Source: Actinobacteria bacterium OV320 (GTDB taxonomy: Bacteria > Actinomycetota > Actinomycetes > Streptomycetales > Streptomycetaceae). From it: a stretch of DNA of 64,000 nucleotides. Shown piece by piece: positions 46,511 through 55,565 of the stretch (position 1 is the stretch's first letter; the number at the start of each line of letters is the position of its first letter). The notes below the pieces were generated by a model, which had not been told where the DNA came from, searched no databases, and worked only from the letters and a program-made list of their open reading frames with translations. The translations under genes were made by a program, and so were the position numbers. Location of the stretch: the NCBI GenBank assembly GCA_001298545.1, contig LJCX01000024.1, forward strand, positions 124,001-188,000, written 5' to 3'.

Positions 46511-46714
46511 TCAGTCCGTCGGCCCGCTCTTGTGCAGCGCGGTCCTCGCCCGGAAGCGCAGGCGCAGACAGCGGTCCTCGGCCTCCGCGGGCGCGTCCGC
46601 GGGACAGCAGCAGTGCTCGGCGAGCCATCGCAGATCGTCGGGGTCCAGCCAGAGGGCGACGCGCCCTCGCTCGGACTCGCCCCGGGGATCGGTCGGCACG
46701 ACGGCTCGGGTCAT
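46511..46714 (-). CDS. Small Cys-cluster protein of unknown function
   Basis: A 67-residue protein from ATG 46714. The middle reads VALWLDPDDLRWLAEHCCCP, with three consecutive Cys after His, then a second Cys in EDRCLRLRFRARTALH. No signal peptide or membrane helix. Coding bias fits the region and it lies upstream of ftsY on the same strand. The four Cys and His could bind a metal; function unknown. Confidence 0.65.
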   Translation of the reverse strand: MTRAVVPTDPRGESERGRVALWLDPDDLRWLAEHCCCPADAPAEAEDRCLRLRFRARTALHKSGPTD

Positions 46715-46805
46715 GGCCGGAGCGTACCGCCGGCTCGTACCGACCCATGGCCATCTGACACATCGTCAGCTACGGTCCCCCACATCCGCCGAAGGGGGGC
46801 CTTCC

Positions 46806-47777
46806 ATGCCCGTCACCGTCGTCCGTTTCAACCTCGTCGCTCCCGGCGCGACCCCGGCCGAGCTCGGTGTGCGGTACCGGGCCGCCCTGGAGATGGCCGC
46901 GTACGCCGACGAGTGCGGGGTCACGACCGTACAGACCGAGGAGCATCACGGGGCCGAGAACAACTGGCTGCCGTCGCCGTTCGCCTTCGCGGGCGCCGTG
47001 CTCGGCGCCACCCGGCGGCTCGCGGTCACCGTCTCGGCGGTGATCGGCCCGCTGCACGACCCGCTGCGACTGGCCGAGGACATCGCGGTGCTCGACCTGC
47101 TGAGCGGCGGCCGGCTGGTCACGGTCGCCGGAATCGGGTACCGGCCCGAGGAGTACGACCGGGCGGGGGTGGACTGGAAGCGGCGCGGGCGGCTCCAGGA
47201 CGAGCTTCTCGACACCCTGCTCAAGGCCTGGACCGGCGAGGAGTTCGAGTACCGGGGCCGTACCGTACGGGTCACCCCGCGTCCGTCCTCCGCACCGCAC
47301 CCCCTGCTGCTGGTCGGCGGCTCCTCGAAGGCGGCCGCCCGCCGGGCCGCCCGGCTCGGCCTGCCCTTCTTCCCCAGCGCGCACCTTCCGGAGCTGGAGG
47401 CGTACTACAAGGAGCGGCTCGTGGAGTACGGGACGGAGGGCTGGACGATGATGCCGGCCGCCGAGACCCCGCTGCTGCACATCGCCGAGGATCCGGACCG
47501 GGCGTGGGCCGAGTACGGCGAGCACTTCCTGCACGAGGCACGGACGTACGCCTCCTGGCAGTCCGGCGAGATCCGCTCGGCGGTGCGGTCGGCGGCGGGC
47601 AGTGTCCAGGAGCTCCGGGACGAGGGTGTCTACCGGATCCTCACACCGGACGAGTGTGTGGCACAGGGGCTCGACAACCTCGTCCTGCATCCGCTGGCCG
47701 GCGGGATGCCGACGGCGGAGGGGTGGCGCGGACTGCGGCTGTTCTGCGAGGACGTGCTGCCCCGGCTCGACGGGTGA
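46806..47777 (+). CDS. LLM-class flavin-dependent oxidoreductase
   Basis: A 323-residue luciferase-like monooxygenase with an F420 or FMN TIM-barrel. AAYADECGVTTVQTEEHH, the region LHDPLRLAEDIAVLDLLSGG, and VAGIGYRPEEYDRAG are typical. ATG 46806 has AAGGGGGG upstream. Substrate unknown. Its last eight codons form one arm of a terminator hairpin. Confidence 0.88.
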   Translation: MPVTVVRFNLVAPGATPAELGVRYRAALEMAAYADECGVTTVQTEEHHGAENNWLPSPFAFAGAVLGATRRLAVTVSAVIGPLHDPLRLAEDIAVLDLLSGGRLVTVAGIGYRPEEYDRAGVDWKRRGRLQDELLDTLLKAWTGEEFEYRGRTVRVTPRPSSAPHPLLLVGGSSKAAARRAARLGLPFFPSAHLPELEAYYKERLVEYGTEGWTMMPAAETPLLHIAEDPDRAWAEYGEHFLHEARTYASWQSGEIRSAVRSAAGSVQELRDEGVYRILTPDECVAQGLDNLVLHPLAGGMPTAEGWRGLRLFCEDVLPRLDG

Positions 47778-47793
47778 GCCGGGGCAGCACGTC
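47751..47793 (+). terminator. 18-bp hairpin spanning the LLM gene stop codon
   Basis: GACGTGCTGCCCCGGCTC (47751-47768) pairs perfectly with 47776-47793 across a 7-nt loop; the TGA stop is 47775-47777. It also separates this gene from the convergent glcP. Confidence 0.75.
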
Positions 47794-47864
47794 CTACGGG
47801 TATCGAGGAGCGGGCAGCGGGGTTGTGGCCCGGCTCCTCGAGTTCAGGGGCCTCTTCGGGAGGC

Positions 47865-49283
47865 TCAGCCCATCTCCTCCAGCGACTTGCCCTTCGTCTC
47901 CTTGACGTACTTCAGGACGAACGGGATGGAGAGCGCGGCGAAGGCCGTGTAGATCACGTAGGTCGCGGAGAGGTTCCAGTCGGCCAGCGACGGGAAGCTC
48001 GCGGTGATGGCCCAGTTGGCGATCCACTGCGCGGAGGCGGCCACGCCGAGGGCGGCGGCACGGATCCGGTTGGGGAACATCTCGCCGAGGAAGACCCAGA
48101 CGACCACACCCCAGGACAGGGCGAAGAAGAGGACGAAGACGTGGGCGGCGATCAGGGCGATCCAGCCCTGGGTGGCCGGCAGCTTGCCGTCGACCAGGTC
48201 GAAGGAGAACGCCCAGGCCTCCAGCCCGAGGCCGACGACCATGCCGACGGAGCCGATGAGGGCCAGCGGCTTGCGGCCGACGCGGTCCACGAAGATCATC
48301 GCGATCACGGTGCCGACGATGTTGATGATCGACGTGGTGAAGGAGTAGAAGAACGAGTCCGTCGGGTCGACGCCGACCGACTGCCACAGCGTCGAGGAGT
48401 AGTAGAACGCGACGTTGATGCCGACGAACTGCTGGAAGACCGACAGGCCGATACCGACCCAGACGATCGGCCTGAAGAAGAAGGAACCGCCGAGCAGGTC
48501 CTTGAAGGTGGACTTGTGCTCGCTCTTCATCGCGTGCTCGATCTCGGCGACGCGGGCGTCCAGGTCGATCTTGTCGCCCTCGACCTCTGCCAGGATGTCG
48601 CGGGCCCGCTCACGCCTGCCGACGGAGATCAGGAAGCGCGGGGACTCGGGGATGGCGAAGGAGAGCAGGCCGTAGAGGACGGCCGGGACCACCATGACGC
48701 CCAGCATGACCTGCCAGGCCTCCAGGCCCATGAGCTCGCCGCGCTGGTCGCCGCCGGCGGCGTTCAGCAGACCCCAGTTGACCAGCTGCGAGATCGCGAT
48801 GCCGATGACGATCGCGGCCTGCTGGAAGGAACCGAGGCGGCCGCGGTAGGCGGGCGGGGCGACCTCCGCGATGTAGGCGGGGCCGATGACCGAGGCCATG
48901 CCGATGGCGAAGCCGCCGACGACCCGCCAGGCGGCGAAGTCCCACAGCGCGAAGGGCAGCGCCGAGCCGACGGCGCTGACCGTGAACAGCACGGCGGCGA
49001 TCTGCATGACCCGGATGCGGCCGATGCGGTCGGCGATGCGGCCGGCGGTCGCGGCGCCGATGGCGCAGCCGATCAGGGCGATGGCGATGACCTGCGCCAG
49101 GGCCGCGGAGCCGACGTCGTAACGGTCCCGGATGGCCTCGACCGCGCCGTTGATGACGGAGCTGTCGTAGCCGAAGAGGAAGCCGCCCATCGCGGCCGCC
49201 GCCGCGATGAAGATGACGTGCCCGAGATGATCGGGGTGAGCCGTCCCGGCTCCTGACTTTTGTGCCTGCTCTGTGCTGGTCAC
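47865..49283 (-). CDS. glcP: Glucose permease, sugar porter MFS family
   Basis: A 472-residue, twelve-helix sugar/H+ symporter. Sugar-porter signatures GFLFGYDSSVINGA, RIADRIGRIRVM (RXGRR-like), PESPRFLI, QQFVGINVAFYYSS and VDRVGRKPL are present. The length equals what I remember for S. coelicolor GlcP, the main glucose importer needed for carbon repression. GTG 49283 has GAGGAG 6 nt upstream; a TTG at 49289 is less likely. Confidence 0.9.
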   Translation of the reverse strand: MTSTEQAQKSGAGTAHPDHLGHVIFIAAAAAMGGFLFGYDSSVINGAVEAIRDRYDVGSAALAQVIAIALIGCAIGAATAGRIADRIGRIRVMQIAAVLFTVSAVGSALPFALWDFAAWRVVGGFAIGMASVIGPAYIAEVAPPAYRGRLGSFQQAAIVIGIAISQLVNWGLLNAAGGDQRGELMGLEAWQVMLGVMVVPAVLYGLLSFAIPESPRFLISVGRRERARDILAEVEGDKIDLDARVAEIEHAMKSEHKSTFKDLLGGSFFFRPIVWVGIGLSVFQQFVGINVAFYYSSTLWQSVGVDPTDSFFYSFTTSIINIVGTVIAMIFVDRVGRKPLALIGSVGMVVGLGLEAWAFSFDLVDGKLPATQGWIALIAAHVFVLFFALSWGVVVWVFLGEMFPNRIRAAALGVAASAQWIANWAITASFPSLADWNLSATYVIYTAFAALSIPFVLKYVKETKGKSLEEMG

Positions 49284-49370
49284 GTTCAACTCCTCGGGCC
49301 GTCGGCAACGCCGCCGACGGGATCAACACCTCCAGATAGGTGGCACCTGAAGGTAAAAGCAACGGAGCCG

Positions 49371-49398
49371 AGACTATGCCTTCAAGTGTCGAAGTCAA
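49371..49398 (-). promoter_or_regulatory. glcP promoter
   Basis: On the minus strand TTGACT (49398-49393), 16 nt, then TAGTCT (49376-49371) fit the HrdB consensus, giving a ~80-nt leader. Upstream are a CACACGTGTG palindrome (about 49426-49435) and a TTCAA-CTC-TTGAA dyad (about 49444-49456) that could be operator sites. Confidence 0.65.
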
Positions 49399-49499
49399 GA
49401 GGGGGTGACTGTGACCTTTCAGCACACACGTGTGGAGCATGTGTTCAACTCTTGAAGAACCGCTCGGGGCTTGCCTTCGGATACCCCGCTCCGGGCCGC

Positions 49500-52400
49500 T
49501 CAGCGCAGACGCTGGCTGATGACCTTCGACACACCGTCGCCCTGCATGGACACGCCGTACAGCGCGTCGGCGACCTCCATCGTGCGCTTCTGGTGCGTGA
49601 TCACGATCAGCTGCGAGGACTCCTGGAGCTCCTGCATGATCCGGATCAGCCGCTGCAGGTTGGTGTCGTCGAGGGCGGCCTCGACCTCGTCCATGACATA
49701 GAACGGGCTGGGCCGGGCCTTGAAGATCGACACCAGCATGGCGACGGCGGTCAGCGACCGCTCGCCACCGGAGAGCAGGCTGAGCCGCTTGACCTTCTTG
49801 CCGGGCGGCCGGGCCTCGACGTCGACGCCCGTGGTGAGCATGTTGTCGGGGTCGGTCAGGATCAGCCGCCCCTCGCCGCCCGGGAAGAGCCGGCTGAACA
49901 CACCCTCGAACTGCCGTGCGGTGTCCCGGAACGCCTCGGTGAAGACCTGCTCGACCCGCTCGTCGACCTCCTTCACGACCTGAAGAAGGTCGGCACGGGT
50001 CTTCTTGAGGTCCTCCAGCTGCTCGCTGAGGAACTTGTGCCGCTCCTCCAACGCGGAGAACTCCTCCAGGGCAAGCGGATTCACCTTGCCCAGTTGCTGA
50101 TAGGCGCGTTCGGCCGCCCGCAGTCGCTTCTCCTGCTCGGCCCGCAGGAAACGCCTCGGCTGGTTGCGCGGGTCCTCGGGGTCCTCCGGCAACACCTCGC
50201 CCTCGGCGGGCGGCGAGGGCGGCACCGGCTGGTGGGGCCCGTACTCGGAGACGAGCCCCGCGGGCTCCACCCCCAGCTCCTCCAGCGCCTTGGTCTCCAA
50301 CTGCTCGATCCGCATCCGCTTCTCGGCGCCGAGCACCTCGCCCCGGTGGACCGAGTCCGTCAGCTTGTCCAGCTCGGCCTTGAGGTCGCGCCCGGCGGTG
50401 CGGGCGGCGGCCAGTTCCTGCTCGCGCCGCGCCTTGGCGGCATCGGCGGCGACCCGCTCCGCCTCGGCCCGTCCGAGCGACACCTCGACATGGGTGAGCA
50501 GTTGGCGGGCACCGGAGGCGACGGCCTCCGCGACGGCGGCCTCGTGCCGCAGCCGCGCCCGCCGCTGCTCGGCACGCGCGCGTGCCTCGCGTTCCGCCCG
50601 CGCGGCCCGGTCCAGCGAGTCGGCCCGCCCGGCCAGCCCCTTCACCCGCTCCTCGTGCGTACGGACCTGGAGCCGCGCCTCCATCTCGGTCTGCCGGGCG
50701 TTGGCCCCGTCCGCGGCGAGCCGGTCGCGCGCGGAGGTGTCGGGCTCCTCCTCGACCGGCATCTCCTCGGCGACGGCCAGCCGTTCGGCCAGTTCCTCGG
50801 CCTCCTCCACGGCCCGGTCCAGCGCCTCCTGCGCCCGCGCCGCGGCCGCCGTCGACCGCTCGGCCTCACCGGCGGCGCCCCGCGCCTGTCCCGCGAGCCG
50901 CCCGAGCTGCTGGGCCACGGCCGACTTCTCCCGGTCGGCGGCCCGCCGCCGCTCCCCCGACTCCTCGACGAGCGCGGCACACTCCTTGCGCCGCTCCCCC
51001 GCCGCGAGCTGCGCGCCGGTCAACTCCTCGCACCGCACGGCCAGCTCCTCGAGCTCGGCCGCGGCCTCGTCGACGGACGCCTGCACCTCCAGCAGACTGG
51101 GCGCGCCGGCGGACCCGCCGTGCGCGAAGTGCGCCCCCAACAGGTCGCCCTCGGCGGTGACGGCGGTCAGATCGGGCCTGGCGTAGACGACCTCCTCGGC
51201 GTCCTCCAGCGTGCCGACGACGACGATCCCCCGCAGGAGACGCCGTACGGCGGGCAGGAGATCGGCGGGGCCTCGGACGAGGTCGGCGGCGTACCGCGGC
51301 CCTTCGGCACCCCGCGGCTCCTGGGGTACGTCGTCCGGAGCGCCGCTCAGCAACAGCGCGGCCCGGCCCCCGTCCTGCTTGCGCAGCAGGCGGATCGCCT
51401 CGGCGGCCGCGGACGGACCGGTCACGGTGAGGGCGTCCGCCGCCGCCCCGAAGGCCGCCGCGAGGGGGACCTCGTACCCCTGCGCCACCGTCAGCAGTTC
51501 GGCCGCCGGACCGAGCAGTCCGCTCAGCCGGTCCCGTGCGCCGAGCAGCGCGCCCGTGCCGTCCTTGCGGCGCAGGCCCATCGCCAGGGTCTCGTGGCGG
51601 GCCTGGGTCGCGGCGCGGCTGCGTTCGGCCCCCGTGAGCGCCTCGCGGGCGGCGGTGAGAGCGGCCTCCGCCTCGACGAGCCGCCGCTTGGCCGCCTCGT
51701 GCTGTTCCCCGAGCTCCTGGTCACCCGCGTCGAGGCCGTCGACCTCCGCCTTGAGCTCCTCGTACTCCTCCTGCGCGGTGACGGCCCGCTCCTGGGCCTC
51801 GTCGCGGGCGGCGGCGAGCCGGTCGATCTCTGCCTGGGCGGAGGCGGCACGCGAACGGGCCGCGTTGACCTGGCCGTTCAGCCGGGCCAGGCCCTCACGG
51901 CGGTCGGCGATGGCCCGGGCGACGTCCTTCAGCCGCCGTTCCTCGACGGCGAGCTCCCGCTCCAGGTCGGCGCGGTGGGAGACGGTGTCGTCGAGCGCGT
52001 GCTGGGCCGCTTCGAGGGCGGCCTCCAGCTCGGCCTCCTGCTCGCGGACCCGGGCGGCCTCGCGCTCCATGTCCTCGGGATCGCGGCCGCGGCGTTCCTC
52101 GGGCGGCGCGGAGGTGGCGCTCTTCACGCGTGCGTCGGCGAGCGAGATCGTGCCGCGGACGCGCTCGGCGAGCTGGGACAGCTCGTACCAGGTCTGCTGG
52201 GCGCGCTGGAGGCGCGGTGCGAGCCGGCGGACCTCGTCCTCCAGCAGGGACTCCCGCTGGAGGGCCTTGCGCAGTTCCTGCTCGGCGGCCTCCTTGCGCT
52301 CCTTGAGGGCGGCCTCGTCGGCGACCTCGGTCCGCAGCGCCTCGCGCAGCCGTACGAGATCGTCGGCGAGCAGGCGCAGGCGGGCGTCGCGCAGGTCGGC

Positions 52401-53057
52401 CTGGATGACGGCGGCGCGGCGGGCGACGGCGGCCTGACGGCCGAGGGGCTTGAGCTGACGCCGTAGTTCGTCGGTCAGGTCCTGCACGCGCGCGAGGTTG
52501 GCCTGCATCGCGTCCAGTTTCCTGAGCGCCTTCTCCTTGCGCTTGCGGTGCTTGAGGACGCCCGCCGCCTCCTCGATGAAGGCGCGGCGGCCCATCGGAT
52601 CGGCGTGCAGGACGGAGTCGAGCTGGCCCTGGCCGACGATGACGTGCATCTCGCGGCCGATGCCGGAGTCGGACAGCAGGTCCTGGATGTCGAGGAGCCG
52701 GCAGGTGTCACCGTTGATCTGGTACTCGCTGCCGCCGTTGCGGAACATGATCCGCGTGATGGTGACCTCGGCGTACTCGATGGGCAGCGCCCCGTCGGAG
52801 TTGTCGATGGTCAGGGACACCTCGGCGCGGCCCAGCGGGGGACGGCCGGTGGTGCCGGCGAAGATGACGTCCTCCATCTTGCCGCCGCGCAGCGACTTCG
52901 CGCCCTGTTCGCCCATGACCCAGCTGAGCGCGTCGACGACGTTGGACTTGCCCGAGCCGTTCGGTCCGACGACGCACGTGATCCCCGGTTCGAACCTGAG
53001 CGTGGTCGCAGAGGCGAACGACTTGAACCCCCGGAGGGTCAGGGCCTTGAGGTGCAC
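49500..53057 (-). CDS. smc: Chromosome segregation ATPase SMC
   Basis: A 1185-residue condensin subunit. Walker A GPNGSGKSN is at ~31-39, followed by long coiled coil, a hinge near residues 510-660 with Gly-rich turns (DLLGAHFAHGGSAGAPS), a second coiled coil, then signature LLSGGERSLTA (~1090) and Walker B FYVMDEVEAALDD. It compacts and segregates chromosomes, mainly during sporulation septation. GTG 53057 gives the standard VHLKALTLRGFKSF start. Confidence 0.96.
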   Translation of the reverse strand: MHLKALTLRGFKSFASATTLRFEPGITCVVGPNGSGKSNVVDALSWVMGEQGAKSLRGGKMEDVIFAGTTGRPPLGRAEVSLTIDNSDGALPIEYAEVTITRIMFRNGGSEYQINGDTCRLLDIQDLLSDSGIGREMHVIVGQGQLDSVLHADPMGRRAFIEEAAGVLKHRKRKEKALRKLDAMQANLARVQDLTDELRRQLKPLGRQAAVARRAAVIQADLRDARLRLLADDLVRLREALRTEVADEAALKERKEAAEQELRKALQRESLLEDEVRRLAPRLQRAQQTWYELSQLAERVRGTISLADARVKSATSAPPEERRGRDPEDMEREAARVREQEAELEAALEAAQHALDDTVSHRADLERELAVEERRLKDVARAIADRREGLARLNGQVNAARSRAASAQAEIDRLAAARDEAQERAVTAQEEYEELKAEVDGLDAGDQELGEQHEAAKRRLVEAEAALTAAREALTGAERSRAATQARHETLAMGLRRKDGTGALLGARDRLSGLLGPAAELLTVAQGYEVPLAAAFGAAADALTVTGPSAAAEAIRLLRKQDGGRAALLLSGAPDDVPQEPRGAEGPRYAADLVRGPADLLPAVRRLLRGIVVVGTLEDAEEVVYARPDLTAVTAEGDLLGAHFAHGGSAGAPSLLEVQASVDEAAAELEELAVRCEELTGAQLAAGERRKECAALVEESGERRRAADREKSAVAQQLGRLAGQARGAAGEAERSTAAAARAQEALDRAVEEAEELAERLAVAEEMPVEEEPDTSARDRLAADGANARQTEMEARLQVRTHEERVKGLAGRADSLDRAARAEREARARAEQRRARLRHEAAVAEAVASGARQLLTHVEVSLGRAEAERVAADAAKARREQELAAARTAGRDLKAELDKLTDSVHRGEVLGAEKRMRIEQLETKALEELGVEPAGLVSEYGPHQPVPPSPPAEGEVLPEDPEDPRNQPRRFLRAEQEKRLRAAERAYQQLGKVNPLALEEFSALEERHKFLSEQLEDLKKTRADLLQVVKEVDERVEQVFTEAFRDTARQFEGVFSRLFPGGEGRLILTDPDNMLTTGVDVEARPPGKKVKRLSLLSGGERSLTAVAMLVSIFKARPSPFYVMDEVEAALDDTNLQRLIRIMQELQESSQLIVITHQKRTMEVADALYGVSMQGDGVSKVISQRLR

Positions 53058-53219
53058 GGCGCTGGACTCTACCTTCCGGGGGTGTCTCACTCCATGAACC
53101 CGCGGTTTCACCCATGAACGCGCAGGGCACACCAAACGTTAAGACACTGAAAGGGTGCGCGGGGGAAGCAAAAGAGCGAGCAGGACGACGGCGGGAAAGA
53201 CGAGGCGGGGGAAAGAAAG

Positions 53220-53241
53220 AAGGGACGCCGAAGCGTCCCTT
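53220..53241 (-). terminator. Canonical intrinsic terminator with UUCG tetraloop
   Basis: On the minus strand AAGGGACGC-TTCG-GCGTCCCTT is followed by a T-rich tail (CTTTCTTTC). This is the most classical Rho-independent terminator in the window and closes the small coiled-coil gene. Confidence 0.85.
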
Positions 53242-53324
53242 GCAAACTCTGACTACTTAGCGGTCCGACGCGGTGAGATGTGCCGCCCGACCACTGCGTG
53301 TGCCGTTGTGCAGCGGTGCAGCGA

Positions 53325-53528
53325 TCAGGTGAGCGCAGGCTCCGCCTGGCGTGCGTCGATGCTCTCCAGAAGCGATTCGTGAGAAGCGGCAGCCGTCAGC
53401 GCGTCGTTCTCGGCCTGGATCCGTCCGAGCTCGGATTCCAGGTCCTGTACACGCTGCTGGAGCCGTCGCATCTCGGCGAGGAGTCGCGGGTCGGAGCCGC
53501 CGACGTAACCGAGAAGCGCCTTTGCCAT
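53325..53528 (-). CDS. Small conserved coiled-coil protein
   Basis: A 67-residue protein (MAKALLGYVGGSDPRLLAEM to EPALT). Residues ~12-45 form heptads (LLAEMRRLQQRVQDLESELG, IQAENDAL) predicting a short coiled coil. No signal or membrane helix. It lies between acyP and smc, has its own terminator, and its upstream gap is long. Function unknown; conserved in streptomycetes as far as I recall. Confidence 0.75.
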   Translation of the reverse strand: MAKALLGYVGGSDPRLLAEMRRLQQRVQDLESELGRIQAENDALTAAASHESLLESIDARQAEPALT

Positions 53529-53907
53529 GATGGATGGTCCTCCACAATGAGTGACCGACCGAAGCGGTGTGGGTCGTGAGGGATTCGCACCCGCGGTGCT
53601 TGCCAGGATCTTGGTTGTGCTGCCGTTCATCCATGCCAAACAGCTGAGGTGCGCGGGGTGCTTTCAGCGTCTCACCAAAAAGTTTGACGGTCAACACGAT
53701 CACGCCCCGTATTGGCGGGCATCCCGGTGGCGCGCGGCCTGAACGGCGGCGCTGCGACTCCTGCGGGGCCCTCGGGGCGTGGCGATCATCCTGACGTGCG
53801 GAGCCTTCCACCGCAAGCAATTCTCGGCAACCACCTGCCCCTTTTCACCGGGGCAGGTGCCGTTGGCATGTACCGGCGTCCGTTCCGGGCCGCTCCGCGC
53901 GAATTCC
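53529..53907. other. 379-bp region between acylphosphatase and small coiled-coil gene
   Basis: No convincing gene. A relatively AT-rich patch at 53675-53700 (CACCAAAAAGTTTGACGGTC) contains, on the minus strand, TTGACC then 17 nt then GACGCT, a possible promoter for the downstream coiled-coil gene with a ~140-nt leader. The acyP terminator is at its right end. Confidence 0.5.
53832..53859 (-). terminator. Terminator downstream of acylphosphatase gene
   Basis: CACCTGCCCC and GGGGCAGGTG pair perfectly with an 8-nt loop, 49 nt after the acyP stop. Confidence 0.75.
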
Positions 53908-54189
53908 TCAGCGGATCGCGAAGCCGTCGTAGCCGCCGCGCGGTGTGTCCCATATCTCGGTGACGCCGTCCACCCGCCCGGGCGTGTCGTCACCCAGGAG
54001 CCACCCGAGCAGTCCCTCACAGCCCTCTCGGGCACCTTCCGCGACGACCTGAACCCTTCCGTCGGCCAGATTGAGAGCAAAACCACTCAGTCCGCCGATC
54101 TCCAGCGCCTTGGCCCGGGTGAACCAGCGGAAACCCACCCCCTGGACTTGTCCGCGCACCCAGGCGACCAGCCGTACATCCTCGTTCAT
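53908..54189 (-). CDS. acyP: Acylphosphatase
   Basis: A 93-residue enzyme hydrolysing carboxyl-phosphate bonds. The signature [19 protein letters not shown] contains the phosphate-binding loop and catalytic Arg, and the catalytic Asn is in [17 protein letters not shown]. Length and start are normal. Solitary gene with its own terminator. Confidence 0.94.
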   Translation of the reverse strand: MNEDVRLVAWVRGQVQGVGFRWFTRAKALEIGGLSGFALNLADGRVQVVAEGAREGCEGLLGWLLGDDTPGRVDGVTEIWDTPRGGYDGFAIR

Positions 54190-54387
54190 GGGTGCAACCT
54201 AACCGGGCAAAGTCGCTCGGAGCACTTCCTCCCCCAGGGCCATGCGGTACCGTCCCCACCCAATGATTCTCATATGAAACTCACTCGATCGGGTGAGCCA
54301 GGTTGACCAGAGGGCGCAGGAGGCGCGCGTCGCCCCAGCACTTCGGCCGACCGTCGGGAACACCGCTTGGACGAGGAAGGCAAGGAC

Positions 54388-55524
54388 ATGGGACGCCACC
54401 GACGCTCCGCCGCCGGCCGCGCCGCCACGGGCCGCGCCACGGGGGTCACACAGACGCACGGCTCGCACGCGGACAGTCACACCCCGCAGGACCCGTACGC
54501 CGACGAGCGCCCCACGATGGGCATCGCGCCGTATCTGAACCCGGAGGCGTACGCCGACTCCGTCGCCAGAAGCCGGGAGTACCTGTACGCCACCGGCGAC
54601 GAGTACGCCCACGACGACACCGCGGTCTTCTCGGTGGACGGCTTCCGGCCCGACGACGGTGACCTGCGGCCGGGCTCGAACCGGTCGGCGGCCGGCCGTC
54701 GCCGCAAGCGCAAGGTCGCCACACCGGTCAAGACGGGCCTGCTGGGCGTCTCCGCGGCCGTCGCCATCGGCACCGTCGCGGTGGCCACGGGCGTGGTGCC
54801 CGGTCTCGACAACTACCAGCTCGGCGGCGGCACCGGCTCGGGCGACAAGGTGCAGGCCGCCGACGCCCCGTCCAACTCGGCCTCCGAGCAGGGCGGCACG
54901 TCCGGCTCCGCCGCCGACACCGAACGCGGTGGTACGTCGACCAGCCGCGACTCCGGCCGGTCCACCTCCCCCTCGGTCTCGCCGACGCCTTCCCCCTCCG
55001 CCTCCACCGCGTCGGCGTCGCCGACCGAGACGGCCACCGAGGAGCCGCAGGCCACGCCCTCGAAGAAGCCGAAGACCACTCCGTCCAAGTCGAAGACGGC
55101 CACCAAGGCACCGGAGAAGCCCGAGTCCCCGGTGACGGTCTCGGCCGAGGCGCAGGCCGCGGCCGAGGTGCTGGCGCTGGTCAACGAGGAGCGGGCCAAG
55201 GTCGGGTGCAGCGCCGTCTCCGCCAACAGCGCGCTGTCGAAACTCGCCGAGAAGTTCAGCGACGACATGGCCGCGCGTGGCTTCTTCGACCACACCGATC
55301 CGGACGGGGCGACCCCGTGGGACCGGGCCGCGGAGGCCGGGATATCCGACCTCGGCGGCGAGAACATAGCCCGTGGCCAGGCCGACGCGGCCGCGGTCAT
55401 GGAGGCCTGGATGAACAGCCCCGGCCACAAGGCCAACATCCTGAACTGCGACTTCAAGACGCTGGGCGTCGGTGTCCACCTGGGCTCGGGCGGCCCCTGG
55501 TGGACGCAGGACTTCGGCTACTAG
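54388..55524 (+). CDS. Membrane-anchored CAP-domain (SCP/PR1) protein
   Basis: A 378-residue protein from ATG 54388. The first ~105 residues are cytosolic, then a basic RRRKRK stretch and one membrane helix (TGLLGVSAAVAIGTVAVATG). A ~130-residue Ser/Thr/Pro-rich extracellular linker leads to a C-terminal CAP domain (~255-378; LALVNEERAKVGCSAVS, FFDHTDPDG, GENIARGQ, NSPGHKANIL). The His and Glu of the CAP cavity are intact. Function unknown. The TAG stop is formed at an insertion-sequence junction but appears to be the native stop. Confidence 0.87.
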   Translation: MGRHRRSAAGRAATGRATGVTQTHGSHADSHTPQDPYADERPTMGIAPYLNPEAYADSVARSREYLYATGDEYAHDDTAVFSVDGFRPDDGDLRPGSNRSAAGRRRKRKVATPVKTGLLGVSAAVAIGTVAVATGVVPGLDNYQLGGGTGSGDKVQAADAPSNSASEQGGTSGSAADTERGGTSTSRDSGRSTSPSVSPTPSPSASTASASPTETATEEPQATPSKKPKTTPSKSKTATKAPEKPESPVTVSAEAQAAAEVLALVNEERAKVGCSAVSANSALSKLAEKFSDDMAARGFFDHTDPDGATPWDRAAEAGISDLGGENIARGQADAAAVMEAWMNSPGHKANILNCDFKTLGVGVHLGSGGPWWTQDFGY

Positions 55525-55565
55525 GGTCCGTCTTCAAAGATCATCGTGTGGTGGATCATGGTGGG

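Noticed and set aside
53257..53820. 187-codon open frame over the small coiled-coil gene and its upstream gap
   Set aside because: No start with a ribosome-binding site, no recognisable domain, and it crosses the coiled-coil gene in another frame and the UUCG terminator region.
54388..55524. CAP-domain gene as truncated by the insertion sequence
   Set aside because: Removing the IS and one TA copy still leaves TAG at the same place, and the CAP domain is complete, so the gene appears intact.
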